Below are positions 35,252 through 43,563 of a stretch of 56,260 nt of DNA, piece by piece (the first letter of the stretch is position 1; every line of letters starts with the position of its first letter). The position numbers were made by a program, and so were the translations under genes. This DNA comes from JBOGJG01 sp050747825. GTDB taxonomy: Bacteria > Acidobacteriota > UBA6911 > RPQK01 > JBOGJG01. The DNA is taken from contig JBOGJG010000319.1 of assembly GCA_050747825.1 (NCBI GenBank), positions 1 to 56,260 of the forward strand, read 5' to 3'. The notes under the pieces are model-generated. The model saw only the letters and a program-made list of their open reading frames with translations. It ran no database searches and had not been told where the DNA came from.

Positions 35252-35602
35252 ATGGAACGAGAGCTGAAGAAGAACCGGGCCTTGTGGGAGCTGTTTGAGA
35301 CCATCGCGGAGTTGGCGAATGGCCAGGAGTGCGCGCGCTTTTTCCGGGACCTGTGCACGATCACTGAACTGGAGGCCATGGCCGAAAGGTGGCAGGTAGC
35401 GCGCATGGTGGCTCAGGAGATCCCGTACCGCCAAATCAGCCGCCATACCGGCGCCAGCACCGCCACCGTCACGCGTGTCGCCCAGTGGCTTCATCACGGC
35501 GAAGGCGGCTACCGCGCCGCCCTGGAGGCCCTCGCCACTCAACAGAGCCGCGACTGTAAAGGAGCGGCCCCAAAAAAAGCAGGAACTAAAGAACCCAAGT
35601 GA
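35252..35602 (+). CDS. TrpR-like (YerC/YecD-type) DNA-binding protein
   Basis: A 116-residue protein of the YerC/YecD branch of the Trp-repressor superfamily: ALWELFETIAELANGQECAR, FFRDLCTITELEAMAERWQV, then the helix-turn-helix YRQISRHTGASTATVTRVAQ. The C-terminal 25 residues are a charged tail (KGAAPKKAGTKEPK). Its stop overlaps the hisG GTG (GTGA), so it is the first gene of the histidine operon and translationally coupled to hisG. A role as histidine- or aromatic-responsive autoregulator is suggested by position only. Confidence 0.8.
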   Translation: MERELKKNRALWELFETIAELANGQECARFFRDLCTITELEAMAERWQVARMVAQEIPYRQISRHTGASTATVTRVAQWLHHGEGGYRAALEALATQQSRDCKGAAPKKAGTKEPK

Positions 35603-36474
35603 AACTCAACGGTGACAACCTCAAAATAGCCATGCAGCGGCAGGGAAGACTCGCCGAGTCCTCCATGCACATGCTCAAGTCGAGCGGACTCGACTTCGAT
35701 CACTATGAAGGGAGGCTCTTCTCGCGCTGCCGGAATTTTGCCTTGGACATCCTCTTCCTCAGGGACGACGATATACCTGAGTATGTCCAGGACGGCGTGA
35801 CCGACCTGGGCATCGTCGGTCTCAACGTGATCCAGGAGAAAAACGCCCAAGTCGCTCAGCTTGATGTTCTGGGTTTCGGCGCCTGCACCCTTTCCATTGC
35901 CGTCCCTCGCAAGGGTGCCTATCGCACTGTTTTCGACCTGGACGGCCGTCGTATTGCTACTTCCTATCCTCACATCCTGGGCCGATTTCTCGAGCAAAAA
36001 AAGATCAAGGCGCGCATTATCGAGATCAGCGGCTCGGTTGAGATCACGCCCAGCCTGGACGTGGCCGACGCCATCTGCGACCTGGTGTCTACGGGGAGCA
36101 CCTTGAGAATGAACGATCTCGAGCCCATCGAAGTTGTTCTCAAGTCGGAAGCCGTATTGATCGCCAATCCCGGTTCACTCGAAAGAACCGAAAAACGCGC
36201 GCACATCGAGCGGCTGCGAATTCGCTTCCAGGGGAACATCCGGGCCAGAAAGACCAAGTACGTCATGATGAATGCTCCGGAGTCGGCGCTGGAGGAAATC
36301 CGCAGCATTCTGCCGGGAATGAAGAGCCCCACTATCGTGCCTCTGGCCGAGAAAGGAATGATTGCCATTCATTCAGCGGTCCCGGAGGAGGTCTTCTGGG
36401 ATGTGATTGAGAAGCTCAAGAAAACAGGCGCTACTGACATTCTGGTGGTGCCGGTGGAAAAAATGGTGGTGTGA
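35599..36474 (+). CDS. hisG: ATP phosphoribosyltransferase, long form
   Basis: A 291-residue HisG that carries out the first step of histidine synthesis, joining ATP and PRPP. LKIAMQRQGRLAESSMHMLK opens the catalytic domain. DVADAICDLVSTGSTLRMND is the PRPP-binding stretch (TGSTL). The C-terminal ~75 residues (VPEEVFWDVIEKLKKTGATD) form the ACT-like regulatory domain of the long form, which binds histidine and needs no HisZ. The GTG start overlaps the TGA of the TrpR-like gene. Confidence 0.93.
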   Translation: MKLNGDNLKIAMQRQGRLAESSMHMLKSSGLDFDHYEGRLFSRCRNFALDILFLRDDDIPEYVQDGVTDLGIVGLNVIQEKNAQVAQLDVLGFGACTLSIAVPRKGAYRTVFDLDGRRIATSYPHILGRFLEQKKIKARIIEISGSVEITPSLDVADAICDLVSTGSTLRMNDLEPIEVVLKSEAVLIANPGSLERTEKRAHIERLRIRFQGNIRARKTKYVMMNAPESALEEIRSILPGMKSPTIVPLAEKGMIAIHSAVPEEVFWDVIEKLKKTGATDILVVPVEKMVV

Positions 36475-37754
36475 TGAAAGTCTACCGTTTCAAGGATCTC
36501 ACACAGGCAGAAGCGGAAGAGTTATGCCGCAGAAATCCGGCGGCGGACTCTTCCGTGATGGACACCTGCTCGGCCATTTTCGCTGAGGTCGAACGGCGGG
36601 GAGATGAGGCGGTTCGCCGTTTCACAGCCGAATTTGACGGGGCTGAGGTCGCCGCGCTGGAGGTCCCGGCCAACGAGTTGGCCCAGGCTGGCAGCCGGGT
36701 TTCCAGACAAGCGCTGCAGGCCCTGGAGGCTGCCGCCGCCAATATTCGGCACTTTCACGCCGCTCAGGGCGGGCAGGAGCCGCCGGTCGAGGTCCGGCCG
36801 GGAGTGACCTGCTGGCGCGAAGCGCGGGCCATCGAATCGGTGGGTCTGTATATCCCGGGAGGAAGCGCCGTCCTGCCTTCCACTGTCTTGATGCTGGCCA
36901 TTCCGGCCCGGCTGGCGGGCTGCTCGCAGGTGATTATTTGCGTACCTCCCCGCCAGGACGGCTCGGTCTCTCCCGAGGTTCTAGCTGCCGCCGCCATCTC
37001 AGGAGTCAGCCGGGTTTTCAAGATCGGCGGGGCTCAGGCCATTGCGGCCATGGCCACTGGGACGGAAAGCGTCCCCCGCGTGGACAAGATCCTGGGGCCG
37101 GGCAATCGCTGGGTTCAGGCGGCCAAGCTGCTGGCGTCGCTGCGAGGGGTTGCCACCGACATGGTGGCCGGCCCCAGCGAGGTTCTGGTGATCGCCGACC
37201 AGTCGGCTTGTGCGGATTTCGTAGCTGCCGATCTGATTTCTCAGGCCGAGCATGGCTGCGACAGCCAGGCCATCCTGGTTTCCACCTGGCAGCCGCTGAT
37301 CGATGAAATGAAAAGCCGCCTGCAGGCTCAACTGGCGGATCTGCCGCGAAGGACCCTGGCGGCCCAGGCGCTCAAGCATAGCTTTGCAGTGCTGGCCGGC
37401 ACGCTTGAGGAAGCGCTGGATTTCTCTAACCGCTACGCTCCGGAGCACTTGATTTTGCATGTTGAGGATCCGCAGAGATGGCTGTCCGGCATCCGCTCGG
37501 CCGGTTCGGTTTTTCTGGGGCCCTGGTCGCCCGAGGTGGCCGGCGATTACGCCTCGGGTACGAATCACACCCTTCCCACTTCAGGGCAGGCCCGAGCCAT
37601 TTCCGGCGTCTCATTGGATAGCTTTGTCAAGAAGATCACCTTCCAGCGGCTGACGCGTGAAGGACTGCTGGCGCTGGCGCCCACCCTGGAAACTCTGGCC
37701 GACATGGAAGGTTTGGAGGGGCACCGCCGAGCCGTCCGCCTGCGGGTTGAATAA
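36474..37754 (+). CDS. hisD: Histidinol dehydrogenase
   Basis: About 426 residues. The NAD-dependent enzyme carries out the last two oxidations to histidine. Signatures are ESVGLYIPGGSAVLPSTVLM, KIGGAQAIAAMATGTESVPR, VDKILGPGNRWVQAAKLL and DLISQAEHGCDSQAILVS (zinc-site Gln/His). GPWSPEVAGDYASGTNHTLP follows near the C-terminus. ATG 36474 overlaps the hisG stop (TGATGA); a GTG three bases earlier is also in frame. Confidence 0.93.
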   Translation: MKVYRFKDLTQAEAEELCRRNPAADSSVMDTCSAIFAEVERRGDEAVRRFTAEFDGAEVAALEVPANELAQAGSRVSRQALQALEAAAANIRHFHAAQGGQEPPVEVRPGVTCWREARAIESVGLYIPGGSAVLPSTVLMLAIPARLAGCSQVIICVPPRQDGSVSPEVLAAAAISGVSRVFKIGGAQAIAAMATGTESVPRVDKILGPGNRWVQAAKLLASLRGVATDMVAGPSEVLVIADQSACADFVAADLISQAEHGCDSQAILVSTWQPLIDEMKSRLQAQLADLPRRTLAAQALKHSFAVLAGTLEEALDFSNRYAPEHLILHVEDPQRWLSGIRSAGSVFLGPWSPEVAGDYASGTNHTLPTSGQARAISGVSLDSFVKKITFQRLTREGLLALAPTLETLADMEGLEGHRRAVRLRVE

Positions 37755-37755
37755 T

Positions 37756-38823
37756 ATGAGCATCGCCGATCTGGTCCGGCCCAACATTATCGCTCTGGAG
37801 CCGTATCACTCCGCCCGGGAGAAGGTTCAGGAGGGCGTGCTTCTGGACGCCAATGAGAATCCCTATACAAGGGAGTGGGAGGGCATCCGATTAAATCGCT
37901 ACCCTGATCCTTATCAGCGGGTTCTCCGGACGGCGATTGCCGGCTATACGAACGTGCCCATGGAAAGCATCCTGGCCGGCGCGGGTTCAGATGAAGTTTT
38001 GGACTGGATCTTCAAGGTTTTCTGCCGGCCGGGTAGGGACAGGGTGGCCACCGCCGAGCCTACCTACGGCATGTACCGCGTGATGGCAGAGGTCTTTGGA
38101 GTCGGCGTCTTTGAATTCCCCCTCAATGGAGAATTCAAAATCGACGCGGATCAGTTCTTAAGAAGTGTTCCTTCGGATGTGAAGGTCCTCTTCCTCTGCT
38201 CGCCGAATAATCCCACGGGGAACCTTCTGGACGCTCAGGAGGTCCTTAAACTGTGCCGTGAGTGGGGGAAAATTGTTGTCCTGGATGAGGCCTACGTGGA
38301 GTTTGCCGGCGGCGAGTCGCTGGCGGATCAGGTGAGATCTCATCCCAACCTGATCATCATGCGCACGTTGTCCAAGGCCTTTGGCCGCGCCGCTTTGCGC
38401 CTGGGCTATGCCATTGCTGACCCGGAGGTGATCGGCTATTTCATGAAGGTCAAGGCTCCTTACAACCTCGGTTCCGTCGTCCAGAAGGAGGGGCAGCTTG
38501 CCCTCAATGATCTGACAGAGCGGGATCGCCAGGTCAGAGAAATCCAGGCGGAGCGCGGGCGGCTGGAGGGAGAGCTGAAGCAGGCGCCGGAGATCAACAG
38601 GGTTTTCCCCTCCCAGGCCAACTTCCTTCTCTTTCGCTGCGCCGGCGCGCGTGAGGTCTACGAGGAGCTTTTCAGGAAGGGAATCGTGGTTCGGGATCGA
38701 AGCAACGTACCGGAATTGGAAGACTGTATACGCGTCAGCGTCGGCACACCGGCTGAAAACGATCTTTTTTTGCAAGAGCTACGGCATATCCTCAAGGAGA
38801 GGGGGAGCAAATCACTCAGATGA
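37756..38823 (+). CDS. hisC: Histidinol-phosphate aminotransferase
   Basis: A 355-residue PLP enzyme converting imidazole acetol-phosphate to histidinol-phosphate. The start MSIADLVRPNIIALEPYHSA lies one base after the hisD stop; the open frame to 37657 runs through hisD and is not used. FLCSPNNPTGNLLDAQEV and VVLDEAYVEFAGGE bind the cofactor ring. TLSKAFGRAALRLGYAIA carries the Schiff-base Lys. The order hisG-D-C-B with overlapping starts marks one operon. Confidence 0.92.
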   Translation: MSIADLVRPNIIALEPYHSAREKVQEGVLLDANENPYTREWEGIRLNRYPDPYQRVLRTAIAGYTNVPMESILAGAGSDEVLDWIFKVFCRPGRDRVATAEPTYGMYRVMAEVFGVGVFEFPLNGEFKIDADQFLRSVPSDVKVLFLCSPNNPTGNLLDAQEVLKLCREWGKIVVLDEAYVEFAGGESLADQVRSHPNLIIMRTLSKAFGRAALRLGYAIADPEVIGYFMKVKAPYNLGSVVQKEGQLALNDLTERDRQVREIQAERGRLEGELKQAPEINRVFPSQANFLLFRCAGAREVYEELFRKGIVVRDRSNVPELEDCIRVSVGTPAENDLFLQELRHILKERGSKSLR

Positions 38824-39413
38824 AACGTCTTGGAACCGTAAAAAGGGAAACAAACGAAACCAGCGTTGAACTGGAGGTCAACCTTGATGGACAGGGGAAC
38901 TGCCAGGGACAGATCCCTCTGGGTTTTCTGTGGCACATGCTGCAACTGCTGGCCCGGCATTCAGGCCTGGATCTGAATGTCACGGCAAGCGGAGATATGC
39001 ACGTGGACGATCATCACCTCACGGAAGACCTCGGGATCTGCCTGGGACAGGCTCTGGCGCAGGCCTGGGGCGAGAAGAAGGGAATTGAGCGCTACGGGTC
39101 CATTCTGCTGCCAATGGATGAAGTCCTGGTCGCAGTGGCCATCGATCTGGGGGGACGCTTTGCCTTTCACTCCGATTACGCTCCCCAGCGTGAAAGGGTA
39201 GGAGACTTGTCCACTGAACTGATCTCGCACTTCTTTCGCTCTCTGGCTGCCGAAGCACGCATGAACCTGCACTTCAAATTCCTGAGTCCGGGGGAGAACG
39301 AGCACCACCGAATCGAGGCCATGTTCAAGGGCTTCGCGCGGGCGTTGAAGGCGGCCAGCGCAATTGATGCGAAAGCGCCTGAGGCCCTGCCTTCGACGAA
39401 AGGAGTGCTTTAG
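38820..39413 (+). CDS. hisB: Imidazoleglycerol-phosphate dehydratase
   Basis: A 197-residue single-domain HisB. The two manganese motifs are present: VDDHHLTEDLGICLGQAL and NEHHRIEAMFKGFARALKAA. QRERVGDLSTELISHFFRSL and the end LPSTKGVL are also typical. Unusual is the N-terminal FLWHML where the family has FFDHML, so the Asp next to the first His is replaced by Trp. It overlaps hisC by 4 bp. The phosphatase half seen in enterobacterial HisB is absent, as in most bacteria. Confidence 0.9.
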   Translation: MKRLGTVKRETNETSVELEVNLDGQGNCQGQIPLGFLWHMLQLLARHSGLDLNVTASGDMHVDDHHLTEDLGICLGQALAQAWGEKKGIERYGSILLPMDEVLVAVAIDLGGRFAFHSDYAPQRERVGDLSTELISHFFRSLAAEARMNLHFKFLSPGENEHHRIEAMFKGFARALKAASAIDAKAPEALPSTKGVL

Positions 39414-39459
39414 AGTTCCAAGTTCCAAGTGAGGAACCTGGAACTTGGAACCCGGAACT
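39413..39459. repeat. TTCCAAG heptamer array, inverted pair
   Basis: AGTTCCAAGTTCCAAGTG is followed by its rough complement GGAACCTGGAACTTGGAACC. It fills the whole 47-bp gap between hisB and hisH and could fold as a hairpin. It belongs to the same family as 40108-40139 and 44582-44621. Confidence 0.7.
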
Positions 39460-39460
39460 T

Positions 39461-40063
39461 ATGGTCGTCATCATCGATTACAAAGCGGGAAACCTTTACA
39501 ACGTGGCACACGCTCTGAAGTATCTGGGGAAGGAGTTTAATTTCTCCTCAGATCCTGCCGTGGTTCGGCGAGCCAGCAAGGTCATCCTGCCGGGTGTCGG
39601 CTCCGCCAGGCCGGCTATGGAGTCGCTGGGCGAGCAGAATCTAATTGAAGCGCTCCAGCAGCTCGATGCGCCCTTTCTCGGAATCTGCCTGGGAATGCAG
39701 CTTCTCTTCGAAGGCTCCGAAGAGGAACAGACGCCATGCCTCGGGATCATACCCGGCACCGTGAAAAAATTCGACAATGCTCAGGTGAAGGTGCCGCACA
39801 TCGGTTGGAACCAGGTCCGCCAGATGGCCGTCGATGGGACGCCCAACGCCATTTTTAGAGGACTGCCTGAGGACGGATTCTTCTACTTCGTCCACAGCTT
39901 CTACGTTCCCCAGTCCACCCCTGGGGCCCTGGCGGTGACTGATTACTCGGTGCCATTTGTCTCCGCAGTCCAGAAAGACAACTTCTGGGGAGTCCAGTTC
40001 CACACGGAGAGATCAGGCGAATTCGGCCTGCGCCTGCTCCGGAATTTCCTGGAGGCAACGTAG
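39461..40063 (+). CDS. hisH: Imidazole glycerol phosphate synthase, glutaminase subunit
   Basis: A 200-residue class I amidotransferase with the nucleophile elbow LGICLGMQLLFEGSEEEQ (Cys) and the His-Glu stretch WGVQFHTERSGEFGLRLL, where the more common residue after His is Pro. It supplies ammonia from glutamine to HisF. It is separated from hisB and hisA by TTCCAAG-type heptamer arrays, which occupy the spaces where ribosome binding sites would be. Confidence 0.92.
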   Translation: MVVIIDYKAGNLYNVAHALKYLGKEFNFSSDPAVVRRASKVILPGVGSARPAMESLGEQNLIEALQQLDAPFLGICLGMQLLFEGSEEEQTPCLGIIPGTVKKFDNAQVKVPHIGWNQVRQMAVDGTPNAIFRGLPEDGFFYFVHSFYVPQSTPGALAVTDYSVPFVSAVQKDNFWGVQFHTERSGEFGLRLLRNFLEAT

Positions 40064-40107
40064 TTGGGATTTCATGCCTTAATGCCTGGCTCGCTCAAGT
40101 GGCCCTC

Positions 40108-40139
40108 ACTTGAAACTTGAAACTTGGAACTTGAAACTG
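40108..40139. repeat. TTGAAAC/TTGGAAC heptamer array
   Basis: Four tandem 7-bp units (CTTGAAA, CTTGGAA) in the hisH-hisA gap, ending nine bases before the hisA ATG. No ribosome binding site is visible for hisA. Confidence 0.7.
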
Positions 40140-40147
40140 CATAGCCA

Positions 40148-40867
40148 ATGGTAGTCATTCCAGCTATCGACCTTGTAGGCGGCAAGTGTGTCCGTCTGTA
40201 CCAGGGTGATTATGAACGGCAGAGGACTTACGGCGAAGATCCGCTGGGACAGGCGCTGAAATTTCGGGCGGCCCGATTCTCGCGCCTGCACATGATCGAC
40301 CTGGAAGGGGCTCGCTCCGGTTCCGGCCAGAACCGTCAGGCCATCCGGAAAGTCGCCCGGGCGCTGGACCTCCCCGTTCAGGCGGGAGGCGGCATTCGAA
40401 CGTCCGAGGACGTTTCCGAGCTTTTCGGCTGGGGAGTGAAATATCTGATCCTGGGGACAGTCGCTCTCAAGGAGCCGGAAAAGGTAACCGAGTGGGTGAA
40501 GGGCTGGGGGGCCGAGCGCTTCATCGTAAGTCTCGACTTTAAGGCCGGAAAGCTGGTGAGTGAGGGATGGCTGGAAACCAGCTCCGTGACGCTCGAGGAG
40601 GCGTTGGCCCGTATTCAGGGCTGGGGCATCCGGCAGATCATCTGCACTGACACGGAGAAGGACGGCACTCTGGAGCAACCAAACTACTGGACTTATGAAA
40701 AGATGCTGAAGCAGCTATCTTCGGACGCCGGCCTGATTGCCGCCGGAGGCGTCTGTCGTCCCGAGCACGTCAGGCGGCTCAAGGGTATGGGGGTTCAGGG
40801 CGCCGTGATCGGGCGCGCGCTTTATGAGGGAGAAATCTCCTGGGAGGAATTGATCCATGCTGGCTAA
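40148..40867 (+). CDS. hisA: ProFAR isomerase
   Basis: A 239-residue (beta-alpha)8 barrel. The start VVIPAIDLVGGKCVRLYQGD carries the first catalytic Asp, and ICTDTEKDGTLEQPN the second. VQAGGGIRTSEDVSEL and LIAAGGVCRPEHVRRLK are the two phosphate-binding loops. It isomerises the ProFAR intermediate to PRFAR. The 3' end overlaps hisF by 11 bp. Confidence 0.92.
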   Translation: MVVIPAIDLVGGKCVRLYQGDYERQRTYGEDPLGQALKFRAARFSRLHMIDLEGARSGSGQNRQAIRKVARALDLPVQAGGGIRTSEDVSELFGWGVKYLILGTVALKEPEKVTEWVKGWGAERFIVSLDFKAGKLVSEGWLETSSVTLEEALARIQGWGIRQIICTDTEKDGTLEQPNYWTYEKMLKQLSSDAGLIAAGGVCRPEHVRRLKGMGVQGAVIGRALYEGEISWEELIHAG

Positions 40868-41615
40868 GAGAATCATCCCCTGCCTGGACGTTGCTTGCGG
40901 GCGCGTCGTGAAAGGAACTCACTTCGTCGATTTGCGCGATGCCGGCGATCCGGTCGAACTGGCCCGGCGCTATTATCAGGAGGGTGCCGACGAGCTGGTT
41001 TTCCTGGATATCACAGCCACTATCGAGGAGCGCAACACTGTCCTGGAGTGGGTAAGTCGGGTAGCTGATTCCATCTTTATCCCCTTTACCGTGGGTGGCG
41101 GCATCAGCGATCTCGAGCAGATTCAGCAGTTGCTGCGTGCCGGAGCCGATAAAGTTTCCATCAACAGCGCAGCGGTGAAAAATCCCGAATTGATCCACCA
41201 GTCCGCTTCAGCTTTTGGCTCTCAATGCATCGTCCTGGCAGTGGACGTGAAGCGAACGGGCCAGGGTTGGAAGGTTTTCATTGGGGGAGGACGGATCGAG
41301 ACCGACCGCGATGCCCTGGAATGGATCAAGCTGGGAGAGCAGTTGGGGGCGGGCGAGATTCTGCTCACTTCCATGGACCGGGACGGCACTCAGGAAGGCT
41401 ACGATATCGATCTGGTGCAGCGCGTTTCCGACCTGGTTCGCATCCCGGTAATCGCCTCGGGCGGCGCCGGCTCCCCGGCTCACCTCCTGCAAGGTCTTAA
41501 AGACGGACAGGCCGACGCGGTCCTGGCCGCCAGTATTTTTCATTACAATCGCTACTCTATCGAGGAAGTTAAACTCTTTCTAAGAGAGAATGCGATTGTC
41601 GTGCGAATGAGCTGA
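40857..41615 (+). CDS. hisF: Imidazole glycerol phosphate synthase, cyclase subunit
   Basis: A 252-residue barrel with catalytic Asp in IIPCLDVACGRVVKGTHF and in LLTSMDRDGTQEGYDIDL. Phosphate loops are FTVGGGISDLEQIQQLL and VIASGGAGSPAHLLQGLKDG. With HisH it makes imidazole glycerol phosphate and AICAR. The TGA stop lies within the first unit of the large GCTGACC heptamer array. Confidence 0.93.
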   Translation: MLAKRIIPCLDVACGRVVKGTHFVDLRDAGDPVELARRYYQEGADELVFLDITATIEERNTVLEWVSRVADSIFIPFTVGGGISDLEQIQQLLRAGADKVSINSAAVKNPELIHQSASAFGSQCIVLAVDVKRTGQGWKVFIGGGRIETDRDALEWIKLGEQLGAGEILLTSMDRDGTQEGYDIDLVQRVSDLVRIPVIASGGAGSPAHLLQGLKDGQADAVLAASIFHYNRYSIEEVKLFLRENAIVVRMS

Positions 41616-41981
41616 CCGCTGGCCGCTGACCCCTGACCGCTGACCGCTGACCCCTGACCCCTGACCCCTGACCGCTGACCGCTGACCACTGACCGCTGAC
41701 CCCTGAGAGCCGCCAACTGACGCGGAATCTGTTGAGTCCTCGCCGCCGACGCATTTGGCAGCAGCCGGATCAGGTAAAATACTATCTGTTCTCATGTATC
41801 TCAGCTTCAGCGGTCAGCGGTCAGGGGTCAGGGGTCAGGGGTCAGCGGTCAGCGCTCAGGGGTCAGCGGTCAGCGCTCAGGGGCCAGCGCTCAGCGGTCA
41901 GCGGTCAGCGGTCAGGGGTCAGGGGTCAGGGGTCAGCGGTCAGGGGTCAGGGGTCAGCGGTCAGCGGCCAGCGGTCAGCTT
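41611..41981. repeat. Large inverted pair of GGTCAGC/GCTGACC heptamer arrays
   Basis: Left arm 41611-41706 has about 14 units of GCTGACC/CCTGACC/ACTGACC. Right arm about 41804-41981 has about 25 units in the complement, GGTCAGC and GGTCAGG, with a few GGCCAGC and GCTCAGG. Units are strictly 7 bp and differ mainly in the last base. The arms flank ~97 bp of unique sequence and could form a hairpin of nearly 100 bp. The pair fills the hisF-hisIE gap; a proper AGGAG follows for hisIE. Confidence 0.88.
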
Positions 41982-41993
41982 AGGAGTACTCAA

Positions 41994-42635
41994 ATGATTG
42001 CATCACAACTGGATTGGGAAAAAACCCAGGGCCTCATACCGGCTGTTGTGCAGGACGCGCAGAGCGGCCGGGTGTTGATGCTGGCGTTCATGAACTCTGA
42101 AGCCCTGGAGAAGACGCTCGAAACCGGCTTTGTGACGTTCTGGAGCCGCAGCCGCAACTCGCTTTGGACCAAGGGCGAAACATCCGGTAATTACCTGAAG
42201 CTGCAGGAAATCCGCCAGGACTGCGACAACGATGCCCTGCTCGTGATTGCGGTTCCTGAGGGGCCGGCCTGCCACCGCGGCAGCCTCTCCTGCTTTGGCG
42301 AGGACAGTGATTTTACGGCTCTGGAGTTTTTGAGCCGGCTCGAGCAAGTGATCAGTGAACGAAAAAAGGATATGCCCGAAGGTTCTTATACGACCCGGCT
42401 TTTCCAAAAGGGAATGGCCGCCATCAGCCAAAAAGTAGGTGAGGAGGCCGTTGAGGTGGTGGTATCAGCCGGCCAGGAGAAGCAGCGTTCCGTCGAAGAG
42501 ACGGCCGACCTGTTCTACCACCTACTGGTCTTCCTTTCCGCCCGTGAAATCAGGTTGTCTGACGTGATTGAAGAGTTAGCGCGGCGCCACGCGGCGCCTG
42601 GACCTGAGGCTCATCATAACGCTTCCCCTCAATGA
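41994..42635 (+). CDS. hisIE: Phosphoribosyl-AMP cyclohydrolase / phosphoribosyl-ATP pyrophosphatase fusion
   Basis: A 213-residue fusion carrying out steps 2 and 3 of the pathway. The HisI domain (1-115) has LWTKGETSGNYLKLQEIRQD, CDNDALLVIAVPEGPACHRG and its zinc Cys. The HisE domain has YTTRLFQKGMAAISQKVGEE and AVEVVVSAGQEKQRSVEETA. AGGAG lies seven bases before the ATG. It completes the set of nine histidine activities in one cluster. Its last 86 bp overlap, tail to tail, the convergent ABC ATPase gene. Confidence 0.93.
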   Translation: MIASQLDWEKTQGLIPAVVQDAQSGRVLMLAFMNSEALEKTLETGFVTFWSRSRNSLWTKGETSGNYLKLQEIRQDCDNDALLVIAVPEGPACHRGSLSCFGEDSDFTALEFLSRLEQVISERKKDMPEGSYTTRLFQKGMAAISQKVGEEAVEVVVSAGQEKQRSVEETADLFYHLLVFLSAREIRLSDVIEELARRHAAPGPEAHHNASPQ

Positions 42636-43479
42636 AAGCCTGAATGAAAGGGTCGGACGAGGAGTGAAATTCTTCCTGATCGCCTTCGAAATGAATATAG
42701 CCGTCCTTTAAGAGAATGATCCGGTCGGCCACGATCTCCAGGCATTTTAGATCATGAGTGACCACCACGGATGTGAAATTCTCCTGGTCATTGATCTTTC
42801 GAATCAGCCGGCTCAATGATTTCCCTACGATGGGGTCAACACCTGTGGTCGGCTCATCGAAGAGAATAGCCCTGGGATTGTTGGCGATTGCGCGCGCGAT
42901 CGCCACCTGTTTCTTGGACCCCGGACCCATCTCTTCGCTCTGGAGATCCCCCAGACCCTCCATTTCGACCGCGTTCAGCAGGTAATCAACTCGCTCCGCA
43001 ATTTTTTGCTCGTCCGTAACACCCTGTTCTCGAAGGGAATAAGCGATATTCTCGCGAACATTGAGGAAATCGAAGATGGCTCCGCTCTGAAAGACGTAGG
43101 AAACCTGCTTGCGCACCTGCAGAAGCTCAGCTTCGGTCATAGCGGTGATGTCCTGCCCTCGGAACAGCACCTTCCCCTTATCCGGCTTCAGCAGGGCGAC
43201 GGCCAGCTTCAGCAGGACACTTTTACCGGTGCCGCTTTTTCCCAGCACGCCGACGATTTCCCCCGGATTGATCTGTAGACTGATCCCCTTGAGCACCGGA
43301 TGGTCGAAGGCTTTATGCACCTCAACCATCTCGATCAGCGGATCACTTTCCGCCCCATCCAATCCGGGTGATCCAATTTCCTTTGATTTTGGTGTCGGAA
43401 AGAACCGCCGCCCCACAATCACTATCATCAATGCCACGTAAACTAGGAAGATGCTGATGAGGAGGAAGTTGAAGAGCAT
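42550..43479 (-). CDS. Mla/Ttg2A-type ABC transporter ATPase with N-terminal membrane helix
   Basis: A 309-residue ATPase close to MlaF, which powers lipid movement between envelope membranes. It has Walker A VLGKSGTGKSVLLKLAVALL, Q-loop QVSYVFQSGAIFDFLNVREN, Walker B RAILFDEPTTGVDPIVGKS and the switch His in VVVTHDLKCLEIVADRII. Two features are odd. A membrane helix (LLISIFLVYVALMIVIV) is fused to the N-terminus, and the ABC signature, normally LSGGM, reads MGPGS (SEEMGPGSKKQVAIARA). No permease or MCE partner is adjacent. The 3' end overlaps hisIE by 86 bp. Confidence 0.8.
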   Translation of the reverse strand: MLFNFLLISIFLVYVALMIVIVGRRFFPTPKSKEIGSPGLDGAESDPLIEMVEVHKAFDHPVLKGISLQINPGEIVGVLGKSGTGKSVLLKLAVALLKPDKGKVLFRGQDITAMTEAELLQVRKQVSYVFQSGAIFDFLNVRENIAYSLREQGVTDEQKIAERVDYLLNAVEMEGLGDLQSEEMGPGSKKQVAIARAIANNPRAILFDEPTTGVDPIVGKSLSRLIRKINDQENFTSVVVTHDLKCLEIVADRIILLKDGYIHFEGDQEEFHSSSDPFIQAFIEGKRYDEPQVQAPRGAALTLQSRQTT

Positions 43480-43485
43480 GTGGTT

Positions 43486-43557
43486 TTAGGCGGTAGGCTG
43501 TAGGCTCCAATCCGAGTGGCCTACAGCCTATAGCCTACAGCCTACCCAGCCGACAGC
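43486..43557. repeat. GTAGGCT/GCCTACA heptamer arrays, inverted pair
   Basis: CGGTAGGCTGTAGGCTCC then, 10 bp on, GCCTACAGCCTATAGCCTAC and AGCCTACCC. It lies directly upstream of the ABC ATPase gene, in the gap to the next leftward gene. Same family as 32194-32313. Confidence 0.7.
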
Positions 43558-43563
43558 CTACGA

